Made by a program: the position numbers and the translations under genes. A stretch of 64,000 nucleotides of DNA from positions 71,093,455 through 71,157,454 of the forward strand of contig OX578277.1 in assembly GCA_951217055.1 (NCBI GenBank), given 5' to 3'. Positions 37,381 to 49,802 of the stretch are shown one piece after another (position 1 is the first letter of the stretch; the number at the start of each line of letters is the position of its first letter). This stretch comes from Gerris lacustris. Taxonomy: Eukaryota > Arthropoda > Insecta > Hemiptera > Gerridae. The notes beneath the pieces are model-generated. The model saw only the letters and a list, made by a program, of their open reading frames with translations. It had not been told where the DNA came from and did not search any database.

Positions 37381-39183
37381 TGTCTTCTCATATCTAACCG
37401 TGGGGTCAGCATTTTGTGACAAGTCGCTCTCTGGTAAATAAACCAGATTGCTATAATCGTTTACCTTTAATTCTGTGGGATTCAACTCTAACATTTGTTC
37501 TCTTCATCATTTTCTCTACACCTATCACATTTTTAGATGCTAATCTATAATCATATGATTTCTTTTTGTACTTAACAACTTTAGTTATAGATAAAACTGA
37601 AATCATTCTTTTCCTCATTTTCATATTTTATTTATTTCTTTAGTTGTTTACTGATTTTATATTATTATATTCGATTGTCACAATATCTAGAGACTTTTCT
37701 TTACAAATATATTTTTGTAATTTCCTTTCCCAACGCAGGATAGATTTTTTCGAGTCCTTGCTTCAGATATAGTCTAATTGATTCGTCACCCCGGGTGCTG
37801 TTGAATTATCTACGGTTCTTGCCCTCGCCTTATCTCCTTCACTTTTTCTTTCGACTTTCGAATTATTTTTCATTCTTCATTCCTTTTTTTGTTGTTTTAA
37901 ATGTATATCGCATTTAATGAATTCGAGAAGAGTATGCAGCGGAAAGAAAAACGAATGTTTTTTCTAGAACTTTAAATTTAACCTGGATTTTTATTTTACT
38001 GACTTGATAATATACATGAATTTTTGTGCCTGGAGGAATTTTGAAAGTCTATTGAAAACAGGTCTTTGAAACGGATTAGCTATTCCTTCGGCATCTTAAT
38101 TTGTTTTCTTTACGCAACTCTCAGCAGTACTCATTGCAACATTTCGGAGTTCAAACCTGCCAATCAACTGCCATTTAACATCTGACCGACACACACGCGC
38201 TGTTCTAAGTTTTAGCACATCGACCTGACAACTCCCCCTGGCATAACGACTCTTTTTTTTAACCTCGTTTACTTCATAATTTATGTTCAAAACCTTACGT
38301 GATTTAGAAGTGTATTACTTATTGTAATTAATTTTCTTGAGGCTTAAGCATATATTGTTGACTTAATATTATCTTGTTGATCTTCTTTGAATGCAATGAT
38401 TGAATTAGTTTTAAACTGACTGCATTCAATAAAAAATGCATTTCTAGTAAATATAATTTGTTAATGTAATCTTGTCAAGATTAGTTTAATTTTTTTTTTT
38501 TTCCTCTTTTTTTTAAATGACATTAAGAATAATATTATTTTAGGAACTTATATTAGTAGGGACGTCCCTAATTATTTATTAAAAGAGTAAACAACAAACT
38601 TTGTATTAATTTAAAATGCATCTTTTATTCGTTATCTCTTCTCTGAGAAATATTTTTACGTTTGATGTGTCCACGGCATATCTTTCTGAGCTTGGGGACG
38701 TCTTAAATAATTCCGTCAAATAGACTACGTTCAAATTCTATAATTATTTAATTTTAGAAAAACAAATTTCTTAATAGATTTTCATATTGTTCATGGAACT
38801 CATCTTTTGTCAGGCTTTTTCTGCCTCTGGGACTTTTCTCTTGGGCGCGTTTTCCATCCATGTCACATAGCCGAACTATCCATCTAAATTGGTTGGAGCT
38901 CACCTTTTTTTAACCGAGTTAATTTGAAGGTTGTCTCTTACAGTTAACAACGCGCAACCAACTTTACATATTAAATTCATCACTTGATTTCGCCTTCAGG
39001 TATGCCCTACTAAGTGTCTACCAAATATCATCGGATGTGTAGTTTAGGTTTCATGCGTCCTCACAGACCACAGACTACCAAATCGTCAAAATAAAAATGA
39101 TGAACCTTTCACCTAAATAATTAGGTATTAATAAAAAAAGAATTGGGAAATATAGATTAGTAGAATATATTACATAAACCGTA

Positions 39184-39186
<3 letters not shown>
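37381..39186. other. AT-rich noncoding DNA, nothing recognised
   Basis: No gene or repeat recognised. The 64-codon minus frame at 38096-38290 has no domain. Confidence 0.5.

Positions 39187-39268
<82 letters not shown>
39187..39268. repeat. (AT)n microsatellite
   Basis: About 80 bp of uninterrupted AT. Confidence 0.98.
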
Positions 39269-39271
<3 letters not shown>

Positions 39272-39560
39272 TTATGACGTAATATTTGAACAATAATCCT
39301 GCAACATATAGGGCTCAGAAGTAAAGATTTGCGAATACGAAATTCCTGTATTCTTCAAGCTGTAAATATCTATGAGCTTGAGGCAATAAACCCTCTGCTC
39401 GCTCAACTAAACAAATACCAGACCAATATAAGGAAGATCATATTGAATTTTATTCCCGGCAACTATTTTCTGAAAATAATCTCTTTTCCTCTGGGTTTTT
39501 GGAAATTCTTCTACCTCCAACTTCCCTTTCCCTTCACTCTATTTTTATGTCTTAACATGT

Positions 39561-39608
39561 ATACGCGCGCGCGCGCGTATAAATAAATATATATATATAT
39601 ATATATAC
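39561..39608. repeat. (CG)n palindrome beside (AT)n
   Basis: ATACGCGCGCGCGCGCGTAT is a perfect 20-bp palindrome of alternating CG at 39561-39580, followed closely by an (AT)n run. Such (CG)n is a Z-DNA-prone tract and is rare in this AT-rich window. Confidence 0.95.
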
Positions 39609-40260
39609 TTTTTTTTTTTTTGGCCTGTAATTCCAATATATTGAATTGACAATTTAACTCTACACCTTTATATTAACTATTAAATCTACTTATAAATATC
39701 GTGATGAATTTATAATGCAGACTTTTTATTATAAAATATTATATTTTACTAACTCTCAAAAATCCTGAGAAAAGTCCTGAAGCTTCTTATAACCCTAATT
39801 ATCCAATTTCAGAACCAATAGCGGTAGAAGAGGTTTACTTGCATAATATAATATGCAATATATAAGCGGAATTTAATTTTAGTGATATTTTATAATTAAT
39901 TTTTTAATATTTTTTCTTTTCACTGTCTAAAAATAAATGATCTAATTGTAGAAGTAAGTGAATCTTTGCAAGTATTTATCATCTTTCACACCATTGGTTT
40001 TTGACTCTTTGTGTAATTCAACTCCTTTGACACAGGCGCCGTCTCCGTCTTTGAATTTACATTTTTTAAGTTAGCCTAATTTTTTTTTTAAAGCTAAGCA
40101 AAATTTTTAAAAGTTAGTATTAATCACTGTCCCTACTCCTCGATGATGGATTGACTAAAGTTCATCAATCAACTGCTTTTAACCGTCTGTTTGTTTATTT
40201 TAGTCTAACCAGGTTATATTAAAAATACTCTTAAATCAGAGTTAGTGAACTAATTAATAA

Positions 40261-40264
<4 letters not shown>

Positions 40265-40303
<39 letters not shown>

Positions 40304-40352
40304 TATATATTTTACTATATATTTTTACTTAAATTTAATCATTTATATAATC

Positions 40353-40393
<41 letters not shown>

Positions 40394-40398
40394 ATATA
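40265..40398. repeat. Two (AT)n tracts, the second passing into (GT)n
   Basis: AT fills most of 40265-40310. A second run begins at 40353 and changes to GT at about 40371-40393. Confidence 0.97.
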
Positions 40399-40739
40399 CC
40401 TTTTTCCTGTTTTATTATGGACGTTTAGGGTGACGGCAATTGAGATATCCTTGCAACTTTTTGCAAGATTTTTGTAGTATATTCATGTAGGTTTCCTTCG
40501 ATTAAATTTTTAACTAGATTCAATGTTATAATATCTTGCTATTATCATCTACGAGGCGTTAAGCCCGTTGAATTTTATATTTATAAAAAATAAAAAAAAT
40601 AAGTTGATTAATTTAGATAGGTTATTACATCTATTTGAACATCAAAAATCAAAATAAACATTTATTTTTATTGGAATAAATGGGGTTGCCTCAGCTTAGC
40701 GATATAAAATATAAAATACAAAAGTCAAAATAGTATTTA

Positions 40740-41014
40740 CCCTTCAAGATGCATGTCGTTGAAAAGCTCTTTAAGAGTACAGTAATTGTTGTTATTTACA
40801 CTTTTATCATATTTTCACATAAAAGGGGGGTAAAATGGAAAAAACACGTTTTTTGACCCTATATGGTCAAAATTTGACCCCTAAATGGACTCCAAAAATT
40901 CTGGCCAACGAACTCATCCTTTCTTTTGATATTATTGACATTTTAAAATTTGTTTGAAATTTTTAAGTGCATCCCAAGGGGAGATATCGTCTGGAGTGAC
41001 ACATATATACATAC

Positions 41015-41047
<33 letters not shown>

Positions 41048-41500
41048 CATACATATATACATACATATATACATACATATATACATACATACATAGAAAA
41101 AAGTGTTAAATTTCAGGAATCGATTCAGAATGGTCTAAAACGGATTTCCATGGAACATTTTTTCAAAAATTCGCATTACAAAAATTTTGAAGCCATTGCA
41201 ATAGCGTAATTTTCTTTGAAAATTCGCTAACAAGCTTTTATTCGTATTCTTCTCAGCAAACCCTTTCATTTGAGACCCATATTATGAGTGTGCTTAAAGA
41301 ATAATTAGTCCGCCATCTTGGGCTGTCCGCCATATTGGATTTAGAATGACGTCACTTAGCTAACCATTGTCATACAAACTATACTTGTATGCAAAACTTT
41401 AATTCTATCGGTTGAGGATAATTGCTTTAAAATTCAGTTGCAATATTTGACCCGAATATGCATACATACATACAAACATTGCAATTTAAATAATAGCTTG
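40740..41500 (+). repeat. Family B tail fragment joined to a microsatellite-bearing repeat
   Basis: CCCTTCAAGATGCATGTCGT, TTGAAAAGCTCTTTAAGAG and AAAAGGGGGGTAAAATGG match the 3' part of the family B unit. A (ACATACATAT)n tract at 41001-41095 follows. Then come AAACCCTTTCATTTGAGACC, CCGCCATCTTGGGC and CCGCCATATTGGA. The word GGTxTCAAATGAAAGG (reverse strand) also occurs in each family F unit at 51.7-52.7 kb. The boundaries of the second repeat are not defined. Confidence 0.55.
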
Positions 41501-42449
41501 TTAAAAAAGTTATAGTTACAACATTTTAATTTAATTTCTTTTTTGTTCACAATACTTTCTTTTTACCTTCTTATATGATCTAAAATGTTTATGTAATAAA
41601 GGAATTTGGCATAATTGTTCGATTGTAAAATAAATTGATGATACATTTAAAGTCAAAAGTAGGTTTTATGGACTGAACAAGGGACTTGTAAACGAGCAAC
41701 ATTTTACGGCAATAATGGCCATACCATACCTATATATAACCTTAAAATTTAACTTTAATTTTATATATATAATATATATATTATATATATTATATTCATT
41801 GTGGTCGAACATCGAAGTGACATTGAAACATCAATTATATGTAGCTTTAATTTTGAAATTGCTTCGCCCAAGGCGCAATACTACTACCACTCTAAATTTG
41901 GTTCTATTTTTCATTTGCATTACATTTATTTTTGCTCTAATTTTCGTCCTTTAAATTTTAACATCAATCATTATTAAATAAAGTGACAGTATACATTTTC
42001 AATTCAACCTATAAATTTATTTAACTTATTATTTCAACTTTTAACTTTCATAGTTAAATTTAGTTTCAAGTTTTTCTTTCAACAATTTTTTTTACTATTA
42101 AAATAAAATCATTACCTTTTTATTATCAATTTTTAGTTTACTTTATGTTCACATTTAATCTCCTTAAAATAAAATTTCTCGGAAACCCCTTCCTCTGTGT
42201 AAATTTACTCGAGGAATAAATTCTGTTTTTTAATAAGGAAAAAGGCTGCGCCGTTCCTCAGCAGTTTTTATACCGCCTTTATGTCCCCACTCTCTTCACA
42301 GCTACTAATTAAACTTTAGAGCCTAAAAGAAATTATAAGTTATTTTAGAAACTTTCCTCTTTTACTAAAAACCTCATCCTCTCTGCGTAAATTTGATTTT
42401 AATGTTTAATAGATTTATTGGATAATAAAAGTTTACTTTTACTATCCCA

Positions 42450-42608
<159 letters not shown>

Positions 42609-42747
42609 CTTTTACAACGTAGAAGTTATGAGTAAATAATTTTATATAGTATATATAAGATCATCTTGTACATGTTATCTTAGCATAGGGTCTTACCTCA
42701 CAAATTCCTACTACTGCATATAGGAAATATGTATTTAATGTATACAT

Positions 42748-42749
<2 letters not shown>

Positions 42750-42832
<83 letters not shown>
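42750..42832. repeat. (AT)n microsatellite
   Basis: About 82 bp of uninterrupted AT only 145 bp after the preceding tract. Confidence 0.98.
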
Positions 42833-42835
<3 letters not shown>

Positions 42836-42853
42836 ATTATGCATATGGATATA

Positions 42854-42952
42854 TGTATTTACTCAAAAACCTCAACTTGTGTGGTAGGATGTCGTAACCG
42901 CAATGGATGTATTTGTTTTCGTTCATTTTACCAGTTAATTAAAGCTAAATAA
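42854..42952 (+). pseudogene. Possible THAP-type zinc-finger start (weak)
   Basis: After the AT tract a frame reads YSKTSTCVVGCRNRNG, CICFRSFY and a stop. C-V-V-G-C-x-N-R followed by an F.SFY-like word resembles the N-terminus of THAP domains, which occur in P-element-like transposases and host proteins. The downstream invariant Trp, Pro and Cys-His positions are not visible, so this may be chance. Confidence 0.2.
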
Positions 42953-45781
42953 TTAAGTTGGAAAAAGATTATTTGGATTGGAGATGTTGTAATGACTATA
43001 AATGTAGTCGATTTTGAACGAAACATTAAATTAGTTAAATAAAGTTGCAAGACTCTTAAAACTTAACTGTGCTTAAAGATATGGAGGTAGAAACGATGAA
43101 TTGTTAATAAAGAATTCAGCAATGTAAAATACATGTAGGATCTGCAGAATATAGATGGCGTCAGTGTTAATACATTTTTAGAAGGTAAAGGTATTTCGGT
43201 CCTGGTTTAGAAAAGTCTTGGGTTGTTTGGCATTCTGTATCCAGAGGTTTATGAAGTTTCTGGCCTTAACATGGTGGCCTGTGAGGTCGCACGTGGAACC
43301 TTCTTCATTTCTTAGATGCTCCTTGCTGGAAGCCCGTATAGAATACCAAAACAAGTGTGAAATGGAAGAAGGTACTGCAACTCCTTCAACCAGCCACTAA
43401 AATTCTTATGCTTCGACCCAACACAACCCTGATTCCTTGAGTTCGGTGTACATTCCCTTATTTTTCTTTACTTCTCGGTTCGTTTCCTAAAAGACTAAAA
43501 AGAAGAACTTGGTAGCTACTCTTTTTCCCCCTAGAATAAGAGAAGAGGGATTTCGATAGGAAAGAAAAACAACCCTTATCGAGTTTTCCTTTTGAAATGG
43601 AGAAACATTTTCTGGTTTAAGATTTCCTTCTCTTTACATCGTCGATGTTTAGAAAAAGAAATAATAACAAAGTTCCCTCACCTTCCCCTCACTTCTTTGT
43701 ATATTTTCATCCAAAAAAAGTAAATTCTTAGAGCATTTAGGAATTCCCTTTTAAATTCAGTAAAAATACACAGGTATCAATTTTGAGAATGATTTCTCAC
43801 GTTTGAAACTTCAGAAGTAAATAATTTCATTTTGTTGACTTCAAACAAGTTTTATTCAATTGGCTCTCTTATGGATTATTTTTTTTTTGTCATTCTCTCA
43901 CCCTTGGTTTTTTATTCAGTTTCAAAAACAGTAATTGTCAAAAAGACAATTTCTTAAGAAAAACATTTTCTTCTTTATTCTTGGAATTGGTAAGGAAATA
44001 AACCGTCGCTTTTTAGTCAGGGAGTAGGAAAAAATGAAAAAAGGGTTTTTTCTAAATGATGGTGGGTTTGAATTTCCGTCTGCTGTTCACTTCACCATGA
44101 TCTTAAAGTCCCCTTGGTCCACGACCTAGCCATCCATATCCCGATACAAATCCTTCCATGACTCTATATCCGAACACCTAATCTACAACCTTTAATTACC
44201 ATTCATTCCTGTAAAAACTTCTCATCGTGTAAAGTCTAAAGAGGAAGTGGCCACGCGATTTATTGAACAATGCCCTAAATATTTTATATTTATGTAATAT
44301 TTTAAGCCTATATCTGTGAGTACAGTTAATGGACAGTTTCTCACTTCATGTAGCTCAGGTCATTGTAAAAACATGCATCAATAATATTGATATAACATGT
44401 TATTATGCAGTTGCAATTTTCTAATTAATAAAACAAATAAAAATAATTCACTTCGAACAATTTAGCTTAAAGCACTTGCTAGTAGCCCTCATCAAAATTA
44501 AAATAATTTCAAGGTTATGATGAATTACTAGTTGTTAATAGTGTCAGTTTTTAATAATTATGACATTAATCCGCAGATGAGTGACTAAAATGTTAGAGCA
44601 CTTGAACTTGTGGTTATTTTTTTTTTAGCGAATGTCATCATTGGTCATGTTAGGTTTATGATTACTTTTTCTTTGTACTCCTATCCCTATCAATTTAAAA
44701 AAGAAAAAAACTCACCAAAGAGGTGCTAACCTTCGAAGCTTGCTAGCAATGAATGCAACTACTTTGCTCAGTGAAGCTCATCGTTTGGTTGATTTAACTT
44801 AAGCTTCTGGGTGTTTTATATCGGTACTTTTATTAGATCTATATTCTTCCCGCTGATGGTGCATAGCTGAAATTGGTTAAGTAATCTTCAGATCCACCAA
44901 CTATTCGTAGTAAGCTTTTTTAAGGATATGGCTACCTTGTAGTAAAAATCCTTATATTATGGAGTAATCAAATCTAGAGCCATTTTCCTAGAACCAAAGT
45001 ATGAACAATCTAAAACAAACAATACATTCTTAAAGCTATGCAGCTTTTATATTTATTCAAACCAATAATCTCAGTAAAATTGTTTGGTTATTCGATCTTA
45101 TTTGATTAATTCCTTCATTTAGTTGTGTTTTATTTGCTTACTTAATCGTCTTTTTAATTACTTTAAGCTTTTAAAAAAAGGTAATGGGTTCGTGTAATGT
45201 TGAGTGCTTTGAGCCTTGTTTACAACCTACTTAATGGCTCGTCATTAAACCCTGACCATTAACGTATATCTGGTCTCTTAGGCGGATTTTTGTTGAAAAG
45301 TTTAACTTTGAAACGTTAAAAGCTTCGTTTTGTAAAGGCACTTAGTTTATGTTGAAATTAAAAAGCATGCTTTAGTAGGTTTTATTCAGTCTTGGATCAG
45401 GTCGTGACTCCTTTTTCGACTTGTGTTCTTTTTTAGCGCTGTATATATTGCTTTAGTCAACCAGGGTGTTACTCATTCCGCCACTGACTTTAGAATTTTG
45501 TTTTTTAGAGCTATGATAGCATAAGTGCTTTTCTCTTTGACTCAACGAAGGTTTCTTTTAAGTAATGAAAAAATGTAAGATTTAAAAGTAATTTGTTTAT
45601 TTTTTTAAAAAAAGGCAAGTGATTGATCTGGTGAATTAGGATCTTAGAAGCCGTCTGTAACAACAAAGACAAACTCTTCATTATTCTTCTCCATATTGAC
45701 TTCCATTTTAATTTGTACATGCTTATAATTATTAATCTCACTAAGCAAGTATCAAGTTACTAGTAGATTATCTTATTTTTT
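42953..45781. other. Noncoding DNA, nothing secure
   Basis: The frame at 43218-43400 (60 codons, containing LTWWPVRSHVEP) sits in slightly GC-richer sequence but has no domain. 43240-43430 and 44060-44220 are the least AT-rich parts. No splice-bounded exon could be supported. Confidence 0.45.
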
Positions 45782-46055
45782 CTTCCAGGCTTACCGAAGA
45801 TAACTGAAGCATTGTAATCTTCAAATTCTACATTTTATTACACCACACACCATTTCTCGTGTCTGTCTGTCTGTCCGTCCATCAAAATTTTTGCAAACCA
45901 TTTTATCTTTAAAAATACTTGTCTTCGATTTATATTAAATTTGGATGGTATAGTTACGTTAAAATCTGTCCAAATATAGTCCCATATTAATTTAAATTAA
46001 TACGTTCTGCCCACATTCATTACTAAATAAAAGTAAACGTGACTCAGCTAGAAAT
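45782..46055 (+). repeat. Family A repeat, diverged copy
   Basis: CTTCCAGGCTTACCGAAGATAACTGAAGC forms the family A head hairpin with two mispairs. ATTGTAATC, a GTGTCTGTCTGTCTGTCCGTCC tract, TTTTGCAAACCATTTTATCT and TTTGGATGGTA follow in family order. The 3' end is lost. Confidence 0.75.
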
Positions 46056-46186
46056 AAAAAAATGGTCCAAACAAAACACTTTTTAATTTCTAGTTGGGTC
46101 AAAATATTTTTTTATGGGCTTTTTTTTTTAATGCTCACGCGCCACGTTATTTATAAGATGGAAATAATGTGTATCCTTCTTATATC

Positions 46187-46255
46187 CCTGGTAGCTCATT
46201 GCTATTATTCACGCTTTGTTAGCAGAAAATATGAATTCGAATCCCGCCTCCGGAA
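46187..46255 (+). repeat. tRNA-derived (SINE-like) A and B box remnant, weak
   Basis: GGTAGCTCATTGC resembles a pol III A box. About 40 bp later GAATTCGAATCCCGC resembles the T-arm/B box (TTCGAAT loop with the CCCGC 3' half of the stem). The 5' half of the T stem does not pair and no acceptor stem forms, so this is not a functional tRNA. It may be an old SINE head. Confidence 0.3.
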
Positions 46256-47515
46256 AGATATTTAACCTGCATCTCGATTTGAATGGTTAGTTATTTTAAA
46301 TGGGTTAGTACTTATTTGGTTGCGAATGCTAAGTACACGTTATATACAGTTGAATGACTCGCCAACCCCGTGTTATCCATTATATATATGTATTTATGTC
46401 CTTTGGCGGGTCTAACATGTTATTATTTTACAATATGACATTTAGTCATTTTTCCAATGATAGGACGCAATGAAACTATTTGCCATTATAGTAGACAGAT
46501 TTGTTTTATTTAAGAAGGGATTTCGCTTTTTACCCTATATGTATATGAGTTTTTAATTATTTTTTCTTTTATTCACTAATACTTGTCAACAAGTTTTTTC
46601 TCCTTCTAAAGTTAACAATATTAGTACATAGTTTTGCTTTTTAAAAATAATATCCTTGCCTTTTAATTCAGCCCAATTCAATAGATGAAGATATGCCCAG
46701 ATGGATGAGTTATGTGGTTATGACAGGACAAATCCGTCTTTTTAGTAAATAAAAAATAAAACTCTGGGAAAATTGAAAAAGTTTTTTTGGTTAGTAGGTT
46801 TTTTCCCCCCCACTCACGCATACAATAGGATTGAGTAAGGGAGTTATTGGACAAACTCTCAACTCCAGATGAAAACTTGCTCCGACATGGGATCTAAAAA
46901 TAAATAATCTGTTGTTTTTTTCTCTTGCTCCCCCCCCCCCCCCCCCTTCCCATCCAACCTCTCTCTTATTCTGATTCTGGGAGTAGTTCTTTATCGACTG
47001 TTGACATGCTTTTGGCGTCGATTGGACCTGACCACACCCTTCAGTCCAATCCTTTTCTGTCTTTTCTACCCAGAAATATTTTTTAGGATGCTTTTAACCA
47101 TATTGTTCAATGTACCCAATAGTAGCTAAAAGCAGCTGGAGCTAAAACAAACTACATATATACGTTTGTGTCCAGGAGTGCAAGAGAAACCTCGCATACC
47201 AAAACCCTTCTTGACGCAGATTTCAACCGAAAGCCAAGACATTTATTTCGAGACAACTCGCGAAAGCCTACGAACCAATAAACGGACTTTAGAACAAAAA
47301 TATGGTGTTATGCATTTTAACTAAAGTAATTGCTTATCACAACATTATTTGAACTATTTTACTAAATTGATAACTAATTAAAATGATCGAAACTGATATA
47401 TTAGGCATCTGCCATTCTGTTATTTGAAATTAAGTTGATCAATTTCTAAATACTACCCATTTGGTCAGTGTTCTGTAGTACATTTAATAAAACATATGTT
47501 AGCTAAAATAATCTT
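46256..47515. other. Noncoding DNA with a poly-C run
   Basis: A 17-base C run lies at 46930-46946. No gene seen. 47150-47290 is less AT-rich but without an open frame of interest. Confidence 0.5.
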
Positions 47516-47606
47516 CCAATTAGTGTGGCAAATGCCACACAGTGATACAATATTTTAGTTCTTCGGAACGATTACAATGCTTCAGTTCGATAATCTCGGA
47601 AGCAAA
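47516..47606 (-). repeat. Minimal family A element: both ends, no middle
   Basis: On the minus strand it reads GCTTCCGAGATTATCGAACTGAAGC, then ATTGTAATCGTTCCGAAGAAC, then within about 30 bp GTGGCATTTGCCACACTAATT. The head hairpin and the family terminus are thus only about 90 bp apart, against about 550 bp in the reference copy. Confidence 0.75.
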
Positions 47607-49203
47607 AATTTATTTTGATCAAACATTTTTTATAAAGCTATTCTAGTGTACTTTGATGCATTAAATACGCTTTTATTTTGTAAACACATAAACCCTTTTA
47701 ACGTGTAATTTATAAATAAATAAATGAAGGAATACAAGGTGGTGTGTTAATGATATCGGATTAGTTATTAATGCAGTTTTTTTCAAGGACGTAAGTGTGT
47801 CTTTTAAATGTGGTTTTTAAACTTAATTAACTTGTTTCAAGTTGTGTTCCTGAACGTTTATTCTACTCAAATCCAATAGGACAATGACCGGCAAATGCAA
47901 CCTTGGCTGTAACTATAACCTAAACAACATTGCCTTTCCAATCATGATACATATGAACGTTTCAATTTGCTCATTTTGAAAAAAACAGTAATACATATTT
48001 TATAACTACAGTATTTAAAAAAAATATATTTGTTATATGTACTTTCTTATTAAGAGGGATATCCCTTAGTGAATAGCTAAAAATTAACGTGTGCGATGTG
48101 TGATGCGTAACCTCCTTCTTTGTTTTTCCCCTTACGTAGTTGTTGATAAATCTCATCTTCTTAGACTTTGTTTAGTCAATTCCCAGCCAGCTGATAATAT
48201 TCTTAATATAGAAAAGATATGAGATGTCACAAGACACGTAGTGAGGGACATTACTCTTTCAATCTGACTTCCTTATCATAATATACTGATAATTATGTAG
48301 CGCATGAAGACTGATTACATCTTAGACATTTAACTTTATCGTGTTCAATTAAAGTTTTCTATAGCATTCTTATTATATAAATAATTTGTATCCTTCCATT
48401 AGATTTTTTACAATGGAACTACTGACTTATGCTGGGCTTCTGGAAGGCTATTTGGGGAAGTAATGGTTATATCACTTTAAAATACAATAGTACAGGACTA
48501 TGAGTGCTGGAATTTAATATATTTTAAATAAAATATTATTTAGAAGTGAATTACTCAAATAATCAAACGAACTTATTTAAAAATCCTTTGAAGGACTCGG
48601 AAATCTGTGATTATTAAGGACATTAATCAGCTTATTAAGAAAGATATAGCTTTAAAATATTCAAAATATATCTCGATGGACATATACGTGTAAGCTAAGT
48701 AACTATTTAATCTACCTTAAAGAAATGATCTAATCGAGCATACCTACACTCTTTTACTTTTAGCTAACATATTTTCTCACCTTACAACAACTTCCTACTG
48801 TTGCTAAATTATTGATTTTCTATTGTGACAGGACTAAGTCGCTAAATAATGCTCGAATAAGCGCTTCATTAGAGTGGAACATTAATTATTTGTCTCATTT
48901 CTAGAGAAGTCCGACTACTTAGATGTGTTGGTTAACTTAAGTTTCTGGGTGATAACGTTGTATCGTTTACGAAATTCTCTGTTAGATTTTGTAAGTTACG
49001 CTATTAGTGCTAAGTATTTCCTTTTTACGTGACGTTAAAAATCTGTAAGCATTTTCTATCATGATGTAATTTGGAGTAGTACCTACTCTGCCGTTGTATA
49101 TAGTATAAAATTTTAACTAAACATTTGCAAGTAAGTATTGTTGTAACGACTTTATGTTTTGTGGACGGTAAAACGTCCAGGTTTTGATTGCAAATATGTA
49201 TCC
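47607..49203. other. AT-rich noncoding DNA, nothing recognised
   Basis: The open frames at 47971-48156 and 49025-49240 (minus) encode no recognisable domain. Confidence 0.5.
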
Positions 49204-49306
49204 GAGTTTTATTAATAAATATATTAATTAATAAAGACAATTAATTAGTATTCATTAATAGATATTAATTAATTAGTATTAATTAATAGATATTAATCAA
49301 TAAAGA
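49204..49306. repeat. ATTAAT-rich minisatellite
   Basis: Repeats of ATTAATTAATAGATATTAAT with small variations over about 100 bp. Confidence 0.85.
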
Positions 49307-49454
49307 TTGTTTTAAAAAAAAAAATAACGGAACTATTGTTATTATTATGTAGTTGTTTTTTTTATTAATGTACTATTATATTTTATTAATCATTTTCTTT
49401 TGAATCATTAACTTGTCTGTTAATCTCATTTATCTTCTTTTTTTATACACTTAA

Positions 49455-49587
49455 GGCCCCCATACACGGCCAACATATTTGCGCAATAATTTTGACCGTG
49501 TATGGGGCAGTTTGATGTTTGCGTAAACATCAACATTTGACGTGTATGGCCTAAATTTGCGCAAAATGTTTGACCGTGTATGGGGGT
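49455..49587. mobile_element. Compact palindromic MITE with CCCCCATACACGG ends
   Basis: GGCCCCCATACACGGCCAA at the left pairs with TTTGACCGTGTATGGGGGTC at the right. The same CCGTGTATGG word recurs at 49496 and, partly, at 49539. A central perfect palindrome GATGTTTGCGTAAACATC sits at 49514-49531. The flanks CTTAAG and CTTCAG may be a target duplication with one change. At about 133 bp it is a foldable non-autonomous element; the 62-codon minus frame across it is a by-product. Confidence 0.7.
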
Positions 49588-49772
49588 CTTCAGTAATATT
49601 TTTCTTTGAGGCATTAAGGCTATGATACTTATTTAAGTAATTTATAATAATTCTTTAGTAGAGCTTATCTTTGTACATAATATGTGCTTATTTTTATAAT
49701 TAAGGCAATAAAAGTATACCCTATTATGTTAAAGCATATGTTATCATCAAACTGAATGTGAATTTATAATTA

Positions 49773-49802
49773 TTCTATGTTTTTTGTGTGTTTTAGGTAA
49801 GT
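49773..49802 (+). promoter_or_regulatory. Second candidate recursive splice site
   Basis: TCTATGTTTTTTGTGTGTTT continues to TAG (ending 49796) and is immediately followed by GTAAGT (49797-49802). A polypyrimidine-like tract, 3' splice site and consensus 5' splice site are therefore contiguous with no exon between. It is on the same strand as the site at 22267, 27.5 kb upstream, a spacing that fits stepwise removal of one giant intron. Chance alone can yield AGGTAAGT about once per strand in this window. Confidence 0.35.

Noticed and set aside
41001..41095. CRISPR-like array or satellite
   Set aside because: The ACATACATAT repeat is a continuous microsatellite with no spacers.
46187..46255. 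Functional tRNA gene
   Set aside because: The T-loop and A-box-like words exist, but the T stem and acceptor stem do not pair.
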